Positions 19,643 to 27,875 of a stretch of 64,000 nucleotides of DNA are shown piece after piece. The notes under the pieces are model-generated. The model made no database searches. It was not told the origin of the DNA and worked only from the letters and a program-made list of their open reading frames with translations. The stretch's first letter is position 1; each line of letters starts with the position of its first letter. The translations under genes were made by a program, and so were the position numbers. Source of the DNA: JBCDHN01 sp965224535 (lineage in GTDB: Bacteria > Verrucomicrobiota > Verrucomicrobiia > Verrucomicrobiales > DEV007); the NCBI GenBank assembly GCA_965224535.1, contig CBDCZR010000008.1, forward strand, positions 62,001-126,000, written 5' to 3'.

Positions 19643-19807
19643 CTAACCGACGCCTTTTTTGCTCAACTTCGTCCCCTTGGTTCGCCCTTGGCGCACCTTA
19701 AATCTCGGGTTCGTCTTGCAGATGACGTAGATGGTGCCGCGGCGCTTGACGATCTGGCAGTCGGCGTGCCGGTTTTTGGCTGATCCAACGGAGGAAACGA
19801 CTTTCAT
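19643..19807 (-). CDS. rpmJ: Ribosomal protein bL36, C-minus (YkgO-like) type
   Basis: A 54-aa protein. The order KNRHADCQIVKRRG, TIYVICKTNPRFKVRQG is diagnostic of bL36. It matches the zinc-independent form: of the four zinc ligands in E. coli L36A (three Cys, one His) only two cysteines (Cys17, Cys30) are retained, and the ligand histidine position is Phe. A basic tail (RTKGTKLSKKGVG) extends the C-terminus. It is a component of the large subunit near the peptidyl-transferase region. It stands alone, not in the usual rpsM-rpsK-rpoA context. Confidence 0.93.
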   Translation of the reverse strand: MKVVSSVGSAKNRHADCQIVKRRGTIYVICKTNPRFKVRQGRTKGTKLSKKGVG

Positions 19808-19970
19808 GGCAAGACTGGTTGGTTAGGTGGGTTGGCCGGAGAAAAGGCCCGTTCTCGGGGAGCGGCAATATGGGGGGCGGGTTGCGGCTGTCAAGCGATG
19901 AAGTCCCCAAGTTTGGCATCCTGACAAGGGGCTTGAAACTTGGAAGCAGGAACCTGAAACTGCCGGTCTC

Positions 19971-20507
19971 ATGATCCTCTCCGACAGCGCAATTTTGGAA
20001 GCCATTGAGGCCGGAACCATCGTGATCGAGCCCTTCGGCCGAGAATGCCTGGGCAGCAACAGCTACGACGTGCACCTGAGCAAAAACCTCGCGACTTACA
20101 CCGATCGGGTGCTCGATGCGCGCGCGCACAACGAGATTCAGCACTTTGAGATTCCGGAAGACGGCTACGTTTTGGAGCCGGGGATCAACTACCTGGGCAT
20201 CACCCGCGAATACACCGAAACTCACGCAGCGGTGCCGTTTTTGGAGGGAAAATCGAGCGTCGGCCGGCTGGGGATCGACATTCACGCCACCGCGGGCAAG
20301 GGCGACGTGGGATTTTCCAATCACTGGACGCTGGAAATCTCCGTGAAGCAGCCCGTGCGCGTTTACGAAGGCATGCCGGTGGGTCAATTGATCTATTTTG
20401 AGGTGAAGGGCGAAATTTTGCGTCCCTACCACAGCAAGCCCTCGGCCAAGTACAACAAACGCTCAGATTTTCCGCAGGAATCGATGATGTGGAAGAACCG
20501 GTTTTGA
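19971..20507 (+). CDS. dcd: dCTP deaminase
   Basis: Converts dCTP to dUTP for thymidylate synthesis; 178 aa. It shows the family core: PFGRECLGSNSYDVHLSKNL, VPFLEGKSSVGRLGIDIH and TAGKGDVGFSNHWTLEI, with the active-site glutamate in the last block. The TAG-x-x-D-x-GF version resembles the mycobacterial and Methanocaldococcus bifunctional dCTP deaminase/dUTPases more than the E. coli TAHR-x-DPGW version, so dUMP may be the product; this is inference. It is divergent from rpmJ with about 160 bp between them. Confidence 0.92.
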   Translation: MILSDSAILEAIEAGTIVIEPFGRECLGSNSYDVHLSKNLATYTDRVLDARAHNEIQHFEIPEDGYVLEPGINYLGITREYTETHAAVPFLEGKSSVGRLGIDIHATAGKGDVGFSNHWTLEISVKQPVRVYEGMPVGQLIYFEVKGEILRPYHSKPSAKYNKRSDFPQESMMWKNRF

Positions 20508-20514
20508 GGTTGGA

Positions 20515-20562
20515 AATTTGGATTTCGAGTTTCGAGTTTCGAGTTTCGGATTTCGAATTTCC
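20515..20562. repeat. CGAGTTT heptanucleotide repeat patch
   Basis: Immediately after the dcd stop, the run GGATTTCGAGTTTCGAGTTT continues as CGAGTTTCGGATTTCGAATTTC. It consists of 7-bp CGAGTTT units grading into the TTTGGATTT-type words seen at 5255, 30890 and 40955. It lies between convergent genes. Confidence 0.65.
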
Positions 20563-20564
20563 AC

Positions 20565-21535
20565 CTACCGCGGCAACGGCCGTTGCAGGAGGTAATTGTC
20601 CCGAGCCTGACGCAGCCTCACCATGTGATCCTGCAATTCCTTCTTTTTCGCCTCGGCGGCGAGTCGCCTTTTTTCCTCTTCCATGACTCGCAGGTTCACG
20701 AAGGGGTTGTTGTTGCCGAATTTTCGCCACGGACCGTCCGGAATCTCGTCCAGCTCGACGAATCGCCAATCCGCCCGGGCGCCGCTGCGTAGGCTCAGAA
20801 AATCGCGGACAGCGGGCGAAATATCGAGGCCCGCGCCCTTGTTTCCGGTGGTTTTGGGGCGCGCCTTGCCGAAAACGTAGTCAAAGTCGTTCACCTCAAA
20901 GGGGCCGACGTCCTCCCACTGCGCGTAGCAGGTGCGGGCCCCGTATCGGATGGCGATCCACTGCCCTTTCAGAATGGAGCGGCCATCGCGGCGATAGCGC
21001 TCCTTGTACCAGGGGATTTTTTTCTGCGTGTCGCGCGGTTTGCGCCAACCTTGGATGTCGTTGTAGGGCAGGGCGAAATAAAACGGGTTCTGCTTCGGCA
21101 CGAAGGCTTTGGGACGAAAATCCGGGGCCCGGTTCGCCTGTTTGGGATCGTCAAAGCCGCCAAAACTTTCCATCCACTTGGTGTCCCAAGAACTGGCGGT
21201 GTTCGGAACCGGGTTATTTTGAGTGGGCAACTCGCCGACCCAAAAAATGGTGGTGACGATGTTCTCTTTCCACGGATATTTCGTGTAAGTCTCTAACGGC
21301 CGGGTAGGGGTGTAGATCCGTGGCCGGCCAGGCGCGTTTTCGGGCTTTTTGACGTCGTAACCGGGCAGGTAGCGCTCTCCCAGGCGATACTTTTCCTCGA
21401 TTTGGTGGAGCAGGGCCCGCACGGCGGGATCCAAGTGAGCATATTTGTCCGCGGCGGCGGGAAAGGCGCCGGCAAAAAGAACAAAGCCAGACGGCCGCGA
21501 ACGAAAACCAACGCGTTTTTGGGGAAGGGAGGGAG
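20565..21535 (-). CDS. Exported DPBB/RlpA-like protein of unknown function (apparent frameshift in signal peptide)
   Basis: The body (21434-20565) reads cleanly. Its C-terminal half contains IAIRYGARTCYAQWEDVGPF, DFDYVFGKARPKT and GAGLDISPAVRDFLSL, a pattern suggestive of a double-psi beta-barrel surface protein; the very C-terminus is a charged helix (MEEEKRRLAAEAKKKELQDH). No ATG exists in the body frame. Upstream sequence splits a signal peptide over two frames: MISLPSPKTRWFSFAAVWL from 21535, then FVLFAGAFPAAADKYAHLDP in the body frame. One base error near 21470 would give a normal exported protein of about 320 aa. A TTG at 21434 is the only in-frame alternative and would leave no signal. 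Confidence 0.6.
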
Positions 21536-21629
21536 ATCATCTGAGTGACGTGCTAGATTGTAAGAATTTCAGCCAATTGTTCAAGCCGAAAGCGCTGGCA
21601 TCGGTTGAAATTGAGCTCTTGCCTTCGTA

Positions 21630-21704
21630 CCATCTCGGGAGAAATCGCTTCCAGCGCGCTGTTGCCGCACGTCGCGAATTAACCGCCGCTTCAGCCCGAG
21701 ATGG
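21630..21704. repeat. Perfect 10-bp inverted repeat in an intergenic spacer
   Basis: CCATCTCGGG at 21630-21639 and its reverse complement CCCGAGATGG at 21695-21704 enclose a 55-nt loop, in the spacer between the start of the exported protein gene and the stop of the DUF1549/DUF1553 gene (both minus). There is no T-run. It could be a structured 5' leader of the 20565-21535 gene or an operator. Confidence 0.4.
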
Positions 21705-21749
21705 GCTTGAGGAGCGACTCGGTTTTTTGACCTAATCGGGAAAATTCGG

Positions 21750-24062
21750 CTATTGCACGAACAAAAACTGCTGCGTGTTGAGCAGCGACCAAACCACCCC
21801 TTCGTAGGCCTCTTCCCCGTAGGTTTCGACCTCGTGACGAACCAGCGCCAACTCCTCCGCCGATGGCTCGCGGGTCAGCATTGCCTGGAAGATCATCCGC
21901 GTCTTTTCGTCCGGCGTTCCCGCGGTGTGGACGCGCTTGCCGAACACGGCGAATTTGTTCGTCAGCGCCTGGACGATCGGCCCGTTCAGCAAATTCAGCG
22001 CTTGAGGCACGGAAGCGTGCTCGGAGGCGTTTTCGATCACTTCGCGGTCAGATTGGCCGAAATCGCGCAAAAAATGGCCACGCCGCGCGGGGGAGTCCAG
22101 CTCGGAGGCCCGCGCCATACCGGCAATAAGGTTGCGATAGACGTTGTAGTCCGCCGTTTGGGCCCTGGCCCACGCTTTTTTCTCCTGACGCGCCAGACCT
22201 TCCGGCACCTCGGGAAACGGAATTTTCGGCAACTGCGTGACCACGGCGTTTGCGGCCATTTCCGGCGCATCCGCCATCATCCCGGCCGCCACTTCGTTCA
22301 TTCCCAGCGCGGCCAGCAAGTCACCGGCATCCACGCGCTCGTTCAGGTGAATGTAGCCAACTTCGGCGATTTTTTCCTTCACCTTTTGCCCGGCGCTCTT
22401 CAACTCGCGGCGCAGCTTCAGAAAGCGCTCTTCGTCGTTGGCGGCCCGCGCTTCGGCCAATTGCTCGCGCACGGTTGACTCGGCTTTGTAGCGCTTGGAA
22501 ATGAGCGGCGCCAGTTCCTCTAGCATTGCGATAAATTCATCCAACGGCCGTTCCTCCAGACTGGTGTAAATCCGGCGTTGTTTTTCGATGGAGGTGAGCT
22601 GGCTCTTGAGACGCGGGCGGTAATGGTCGGCCTCCGGCAAGGCCAGCGAGACCACCGAATCCCAGATTTGCTCTGCACTCATTCGGCGCAAAACCGGCCC
22701 GGAAAAATGGTAGGGCGCGCCCATGACGATTTCGCGCGAATCCGCGGCGCGCTGGTAGGTCTTGGTATTGTAGAGCACCTTCAGGAAGCGCTTCATGTCG
22801 TAGTCGAACTCGCGCATCAAATCTTCCAGGTAAGCCAGCAATTCCGGGTTGGAAGGCTTGGTCATCTCCGTCAATTCATCGACCGGTTCGATGATTCCGA
22901 GGCCGAACACCTCTTTCCACAGCCGGTTGACGATGACCTTGGTGAACGTGGGATTTTCCGCGTTGGTCATCCACTGCGCGTAGGCATCGATTCGGCTATC
23001 CGTGTTGGTGAGATCGGCTTCCGCGCCAAACATCGTCTCCGGCGTCACTCCGTCGTGCGGGCGGGCGTCGTTGTACTGATAGTCGTGCGGCAACTTGGGA
23101 TCGCGCGCTTTTTCGCTGACGGAGATATATTTGAGCGGATCGTAGAGCTGACGGATCGCCTGGCGCATGCCTTCCTGCTTCTTTTGCGCCTTGGCGGAGG
23201 CCGCCAACCCGATGGCGGCGACTTCCCGGATTTTTTCCTCCGTCAAGCCGTGTTGTTCCGCCCAACTAGGCCGGCCCTTGCCGCTAGCCATGAATTTGGC
23301 GATTGATTTTTCATTGCGCACGAAGGGGAAATCCGCGATGCCGGTCTTCTCCTTCACTGCTTCCTGATAGGCCGTCAACGCCGCGCGTTTCACCTGTTGA
23401 GACACCAAAGTCTGGTTCGGCGTATCATAATTGCGGGTCGACATTCCGTAGCTAAAGGCCGCCATTTTGTAGTAGTCCATCTGCGTCCACTTATCGAAGG
23501 GATGATTGTGGCATTGGGCGCATTCCAGCCGGGTTCCCAGAAAGATGCGCACCGTGTTGGACATATTATCCAGCGGCATCCCGCGGTCGCGGTGATAGTA
23601 GCCGGTGGCCCCGTTATCCCAAATCAATCCGCGGGCGCTGACGAGTTGGCGCACCATCTCATCGTAGGGCAGATTTTTGCGCAAGGCATCCTTGAGCCAC
23701 AGCTCGTAGGCGGCTTTGGTCGAGCCGCGCAGGCCACTGTTGACTCGCAGCAAATCGGCCCAGAAGTGGTAAAAATTGGAAACGTAGGCCTCGCTGCCCA
23801 GCAGGCTTTCGATAAGCCGCTCGCGCTTGTTCGGATACTCCTCAGTGTGGAAACGTTCGGCCTCTTCGATCGTTGGAATGCGGCCCGCGATATTAAGATA
23901 AGCCCGGCGCAAAAACGTGGCGTCGCCAATTTCCGCGTTGGGCGCAAGACCGTGTTTTTTGAGCCCGGCTGCGACCAGGGCATCGATTTTTTGTTCGGGT
24001 GTTAGGGCGGAAAACGCAGCCGTGCAACCAAGGGCGAGACAAATGAAAAGGGGGCGGATCAT
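21750..24062 (-). CDS. DUF1549/DUF1553 secreted protein
   Basis: A 770-aa planctomycete/verrucomicrobial secreted protein. The ATG at 24062 gives a signal peptide (MIRPLFICLALGCTAAFSAL) followed directly by a DUF1549 opening (ALTPEQKIDALVAAGLKKHG). The heme-like site LECAQCHNHPFDKW lies in DUF1549. DUF1553 follows with FTKVIVNRLWKEVFGLGIIE, KPSNPELLAYLEDLMREFDY and the ending VVWSLLNTQQFLFVQ. Function unproven; these proteins are often linked to polysaccharide degradation loci. The usual N-terminal cytochrome PSD1 and the DUF1501 partner are absent here. Confidence 0.9.
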   Translation of the reverse strand: MIRPLFICLALGCTAAFSALTPEQKIDALVAAGLKKHGLAPNAEIGDATFLRRAYLNIAGRIPTIEEAERFHTEEYPNKRERLIESLLGSEAYVSNFYHFWADLLRVNSGLRGSTKAAYELWLKDALRKNLPYDEMVRQLVSARGLIWDNGATGYYHRDRGMPLDNMSNTVRIFLGTRLECAQCHNHPFDKWTQMDYYKMAAFSYGMSTRNYDTPNQTLVSQQVKRAALTAYQEAVKEKTGIADFPFVRNEKSIAKFMASGKGRPSWAEQHGLTEEKIREVAAIGLAASAKAQKKQEGMRQAIRQLYDPLKYISVSEKARDPKLPHDYQYNDARPHDGVTPETMFGAEADLTNTDSRIDAYAQWMTNAENPTFTKVIVNRLWKEVFGLGIIEPVDELTEMTKPSNPELLAYLEDLMREFDYDMKRFLKVLYNTKTYQRAADSREIVMGAPYHFSGPVLRRMSAEQIWDSVVSLALPEADHYRPRLKSQLTSIEKQRRIYTSLEERPLDEFIAMLEELAPLISKRYKAESTVREQLAEARAANDEERFLKLRRELKSAGQKVKEKIAEVGYIHLNERVDAGDLLAALGMNEVAAGMMADAPEMAANAVVTQLPKIPFPEVPEGLARQEKKAWARAQTADYNVYRNLIAGMARASELDSPARRGHFLRDFGQSDREVIENASEHASVPQALNLLNGPIVQALTNKFAVFGKRVHTAGTPDEKTRMIFQAMLTREPSAEELALVRHEVETYGEEAYEGVVWSLLNTQQFLFVQ

Positions 24063-24158
24063 GATGGTGAAAGTTGGCCAGAACACCGAATTTTCAGGGT
24101 CCACCTTTCAAACGGAGCCAAAACGGCGATTTTGAAAATGATCGCGGCAGTTTCCAAC

Positions 24159-25070
24159 CTACTGCGCCCGCGGGTGCGCGGCATCGTAAACCCGCTTCAT
24201 CCGCTCCACGGTCACGTGCGTGTAAATCTGGGTCGTCGAAAGGCTGGCGTGGCCGAGCAATTCCTGCACGCTGCGCAAATCCGCACCGTTATCGAGCAAG
24301 TGCGTGGCAAAGCTGTGGCGCAGCTTGTGCGGGCTGACATTGAGGGGAATGTTAGAGTGCGCCAGGTATTTCTTGATCACCGCCAGCAAACTGCGCGCGG
24401 AAATGCGCTTGCGCAGCTTGCTGACGAACATCGGGCCGCTGGAGACGCGCGCCTCGCTCAAATAACGCTGCACGGCGGTGTTGGCGTGGCTGCCGATCGG
24501 ACAAATCCGCTCCTTGCCACCTTTACCCATGACACGCAGGCACTCACCCGGCGCATCGTAGTCTTTCACGTCCAAACCGGCTAATTCCGAGACGCGAACG
24601 CCGCTGGCGTAAAAACTCTCCAAAATTGCAGAATCACGCGCCGGGAGCCACGCCGGGGCCTGTTTTGGCTGCTCGATCTTGAAGGGCAACTCCAGCAACT
24701 CCACAACCTGTTCCAGGGTCAGCACCACCGGCAATTTCTTTTCCGGCTTGGGGAGCTGAACTTCCAGCAGCGGGTTGGTTTCCAGCCCATGCCGGTTGGT
24801 TAGGAACTTGAAAAAACTGCGCAGCGCGGCGAATTGCAGCCGAATCGTCGATCGCGCGGTCTCCTGCTTCATCAGCGTGAACAGGTAGTCGCGAAACAAC
24901 TCCGCATCGCACGCAAACCAATGGACGAAGCCCTTTTGCCCCTCGCGAAAGTCACGCAACGCCCGCGCGTAGTTGCGAATCGTCAGCGGCGAGGCGTTGC
25001 GCTCGACGTTTTGGAAGTCGAGAAACGCGGATTCGAGAAATTCTGGCGTTGGCGTTTCGATTTTTGGGAT
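24159..25070 (-). CDS. Tyrosine recombinase of the XerC/XerD family
   Basis: Site-specific recombinase, likely for chromosome dimer resolution at dif. All catalytic residues are visible: Arg in ASGVRVSELAGLD, Lys in MGKGGKERICPIG, the HKLRHSFATHLL His/Arg pair, His in LLGHASLSTTQ and Tyr in IYTHV. The N-terminal core-binding domain clearly begins above the first standard start (TTG at 24959): FLESAFLDFQNVERNASPLT followed by IRNYARALRDF is in frame up to 25070 but preceded by a stop. ATG at 25080 is one base out of frame; removing one C of the ACCT that follows gives MTKIPKIETPTPEF. So either a 1-nt error or an ATC start at 25070 applies. Confidence 0.88.
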   Translation of the reverse strand: MPKIETPTPEFLESAFLDFQNVERNASPLTIRNYARALRDFREGQKGFVHWFACDAELFRDYLFTLMKQETARSTIRLQFAALRSFFKFLTNRHGLETNPLLEVQLPKPEKKLPVVLTLEQVVELLELPFKIEQPKQAPAWLPARDSAILESFYASGVRVSELAGLDVKDYDAPGECLRVMGKGGKERICPIGSHANTAVQRYLSEARVSSGPMFVSKLRKRISARSLLAVIKKYLAHSNIPLNVSPHKLRHSFATHLLDNGADLRSVQELLGHASLSTTQIYTHVTVERMKRVYDAAHPRAQ

Positions 25071-25129
25071 TTTAGGTCATCGTTAGCCGAATTTCAGCCA
25101 AAAGTTTCGAAAATCCAAACCATCAACCC

Positions 25130-25894
25130 ATGCTTACCAAACGCATCATTCCCTGCCTCGACGTCACCGACGGACGCGTGGTGAAAGGAACCAAATTCCT
25201 CAACCTGCGCGATGCCGGCGATCCCGTGGAATGCGCCATCGCCTACAACGATCAGGGTGCCGACGAGCTGGTCTTTTTGGACATCACCGCCTCCTCGGAC
25301 AATCGCAAAACCATGGTCGACGTCGTCCGCCGAACGGCCGAGCAATGTTTCATGCCGTTGACCGTTGGCGGGGGCATTCGCACGCCGGAGGACATGCGCG
25401 AAATGCTGCTGGCCGGCGCTGACAAGGTGGGAATCAACACCGCGGCGGTGAAAAATCCGGACGCGATCAGCGAGGGCGCCAAAGCGTTCGGCGAGCAATG
25501 CATCGTGGTCGCCATCGACGCGAAACGCAACGAAACCGGCGCCGGTTGGACGGTTTACACCCACGGCGGGCGCAATCCGACCGAGCTGGATGCGGTGGAG
25601 TGGGCCCGCGAGGTCGATAGCCGCGGCGCGGGTGAAATTTTGCTCACCAGCATGGATGCGGACGGGACCAAGGCGGGCTACGACATTGCCCTAACCGGAG
25701 CCGTGAGCGAAGCGGTGGAGATCCCCGTCATCGCCAGCGGCGGCGCGGGAAACCTGGAGCACATGGCCGAAGTTTTGGCGGGCGGAAAAGCGGATGCCGT
25801 CCTGGCCGCGAGCATTTTTCACTTTGGCGAATACACGGTGGGCGAGGTGAAAGAGTTTTTGGCAGGCCGAGGTGTTCCGGTTAGGCGGGTGTGA
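25130..25894 (+). CDS. hisF: Imidazole glycerol phosphate synthase cyclase subunit HisF
   Basis: A 254-aa (beta/alpha)8-barrel enzyme. With HisH it converts PRFAR and ammonia to imidazole glycerol phosphate and AICAR in histidine synthesis. The N-terminus LTKRIIPCLDVTDGRVVKG has the catalytic Asp11 region, and the second catalytic Asp is in LLTSMDADGTKAGYD. Phosphate-binding loops are PLTVGGGIRTPEDM and IASGGAGNLEHM. HisH and other his genes are not adjacent. It is divergent from the Xer gene. Confidence 0.97.
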   Translation: MLTKRIIPCLDVTDGRVVKGTKFLNLRDAGDPVECAIAYNDQGADELVFLDITASSDNRKTMVDVVRRTAEQCFMPLTVGGGIRTPEDMREMLLAGADKVGINTAAVKNPDAISEGAKAFGEQCIVVAIDAKRNETGAGWTVYTHGGRNPTELDAVEWAREVDSRGAGEILLTSMDADGTKAGYDIALTGAVSEAVEIPVIASGGAGNLEHMAEVLAGGKADAVLAASIFHFGEYTVGEVKEFLAGRGVPVRRV

Positions 25895-26435
25895 AGAGGA
25901 GAGTGGGAAATATCTCCCTGGCAGGCAACTCAAAAAAAACCGTCCAATTATTCGGTTGACAACAAAACGGAAATCTGTTTTTTTGAGTCTAGACCAAAAA
26001 AATGGAACCTTCGGCTGGCATAGGTAGGAGGCAGGTTGGGCAGGAGGTGCCGAACACCGAAGGTTCCCGCTTCATTTCTGAAGCTCGGGACCAGTATTAG
26101 CGTCATCTCTGCCGCGTGCAAGTAAAAACAACTGGTTAAAAGTGCCAATTTCATGGTCTGGCACGCCAGAATGGCGGATTTGGCCGCCAGTTCGCGTTTT
26201 CTGGCCCTACCGGTGCGTCTTTTACCTGCGCAGCAGTCGTGACCTTTCACCAAGCACGCGCGTACGAAACGCACCTTTCCCCGGAAAAATGGGCAATTTT
26301 TCGCTTTTCCGCCCCATTTGCGCCAAAACGTCGCGGCAGGGGGCGAAAATTCGACGGCCAATTTGGCGATTTATCCCACGCAACTTGGTTGGAATCCCCA
26401 TTTGCTCCTCGGCGTCCTCTCGCTAAAGGGTCCCC
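25895..26435. other. 541-bp gap with a terminator-like hairpin
   Basis: No gene is supported. An 11-bp perfect inverted repeat (GGAACCTTCGG 26004-26014, CCGAAGGTTCC 26057-26067) lies in it; see the separate entry. Frames through the rest have coding-unlike composition. The cardiolipin synthase promoter must lie towards the 3' end. Confidence 0.5.
25994..26067 (-). terminator. Long-stem hairpin followed by a T-run on the minus strand
   Basis: Read on the minus strand, GGAACCTTCGG (26067-26057) pairs with CCGAAGGTTCC (26014-26004) and is followed by ATTTTTTTGG. The loop is 42 nt and rich in GCAGG/CCTGC words, unusually long for a simple terminator. It has no annotated minus-strand gene to terminate; an unannotated small RNA in 26070-26430 is possible. 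Confidence 0.4.
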
Positions 26436-27869
26436 ATGGCCGAGCTAGTCTGGCTGGGAAAAATTACCGGTGTTTTCATGTTCCTGGCCCACATTGCCGG
26501 GGGATTGGGCGCCGTGCACGCCATCATGAGCAATCGCACGGCTCAGGGGGCGATTGCGTGGGCGTTGTCCCTGGCCGTCATCCCGGTCGTGGCCGTGCCG
26601 CTCTACCTGGCGGTGGGGCGCAGCCGGTTTCAGGGCTACGTCTACGTCCGGCGCGAAGGAGACGAGGAAATCCGCAAAATGTTCCCCAAAATCCGGGAAG
26701 CCATCGGCCGATTGGCGCAACCGACGCCCGAGGACCGCTTCCTGGCCACCGCCGTCCCTCTGGCCGGGCTCCCGATGACTCGGGGCAACGAAGCCGAACT
26801 GCTCCCGGCCACCGAAACGGCGTTTGAGGAGATGTTCGAAGCGATCGGCCGCGCTCAAGACTACCTGCTGGTTTTTTTCTTCATCGTCAACGACGACACC
26901 CTGGGCGAGCGCTTTCAGAAGGCGCTCATGGCCAAGGCGCAAGCCGGAGTGCGCGTCCTTTTCGGCTACGACGAGATTGGCTCCCGAAAACTGGCCCGCA
27001 GCTACTTGCGCGAGCTGCGCGAGGCCGGCGTGGAGGCGCATTCTTTCCGCACCAGCCACGGAATTCGGCGCATGCAGGTCAATTTTCGCAATCACCGCAA
27101 AATTCTCGTCGCCGATGGTGAGGAAGCCTTCGTTGGCGGGTTGAACGTGAGCGCCGAATACGTTGGCGAGCACCCGAAAGTCGGCCGGTGGCGCGATACG
27201 CACATGCGTTTGCGCGGTCCGGCGGTGGCCTGCGTACAGGTCGCGTTTTTGGAGGATTGGCGCTGGATGACGGGCGAAATCCCCACCGGTTTTCGCTGGA
27301 ATCCGGCCCGCCACCCCAGCGATACGCCCGTGCTCGTTGCCCCGACCGGCCCGTCTGACAAACTCGACTCCGCCCAGCTCATCTACATCGCCGCGGCGGA
27401 ATCGGCGCGCCGGCGGATTTGGATCGCGACCCCGTTTTTCGTGCCGGATCCCGGGATGGTCGCCGCGCTGCAATCGGCCGCGCTACGGGGCGTGGACGTG
27501 CGCATCCTGCTCCCCGGCCGCCCGCATCAATTGCTGGTGCACCTATCGTCAAAGACGTTTTACCGCGAGATGCTCAACGCCGGAATCAAGCTCTACCGCT
27601 TTGAATCCGGCTTTTTGCACCAAAAAGTGTTCCTGGTGGACGATCGACTGGCTTGCGTGGGTACTGCGAACCTGGACAACCGGTCGTTTCGCCTCAATTT
27701 CGAGATTTTCGCCATTGTACCGGACGAAAAATTCGCCGGCGAAGTTCGGGCTATGCTTGAAAATGACATTTCCGAATCTTCGCTGGTTCGGATCAGCGAC
27801 TACACCAGCCGGCCTTGGTGGTACCGGGTGGCCTGCCGGCTAGCGAGGCTCTTGGCGCCGGTGCAATGA
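26436..27869 (+). CDS. cls: Cardiolipin synthase (phospholipase D type)
   Basis: A 477-aa membrane enzyme that joins two phosphatidylglycerols to cardiolipin and glycerol. Two N-terminal transmembrane helices (GVFMFLAHIAGGLGAVHAIM and AIAWALSLAVIPVVAVPLYL) are followed by two HKD motifs: NHRKILVADGEEAFVGG and HQKVFLVDDRLACVGT, each continuing with the family N-x-D/N-x-R block. Length and layout match ClsA. ATG at 26436 begins directly with the first helix. It converges with the PLP-enzyme gene, 6 bp apart, with no terminator visible. Confidence 0.93.
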   Translation: MAELVWLGKITGVFMFLAHIAGGLGAVHAIMSNRTAQGAIAWALSLAVIPVVAVPLYLAVGRSRFQGYVYVRREGDEEIRKMFPKIREAIGRLAQPTPEDRFLATAVPLAGLPMTRGNEAELLPATETAFEEMFEAIGRAQDYLLVFFFIVNDDTLGERFQKALMAKAQAGVRVLFGYDEIGSRKLARSYLRELREAGVEAHSFRTSHGIRRMQVNFRNHRKILVADGEEAFVGGLNVSAEYVGEHPKVGRWRDTHMRLRGPAVACVQVAFLEDWRWMTGEIPTGFRWNPARHPSDTPVLVAPTGPSDKLDSAQLIYIAAAESARRRIWIATPFFVPDPGMVAALQSAALRGVDVRILLPGRPHQLLVHLSSKTFYREMLNAGIKLYRFESGFLHQKVFLVDDRLACVGTANLDNRSFRLNFEIFAIVPDEKFAGEVRAMLENDISESSLVRISDYTSRPWWYRVACRLARLLAPVQ

Positions 27870-27875
27870 ACCAGG

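Noticed and set aside
25948..26361. 137-codon minus-strand frame between hisF and cls
   Set aside because: It runs through the hairpin-terminator structure and has low-complexity, motif-free sequence.
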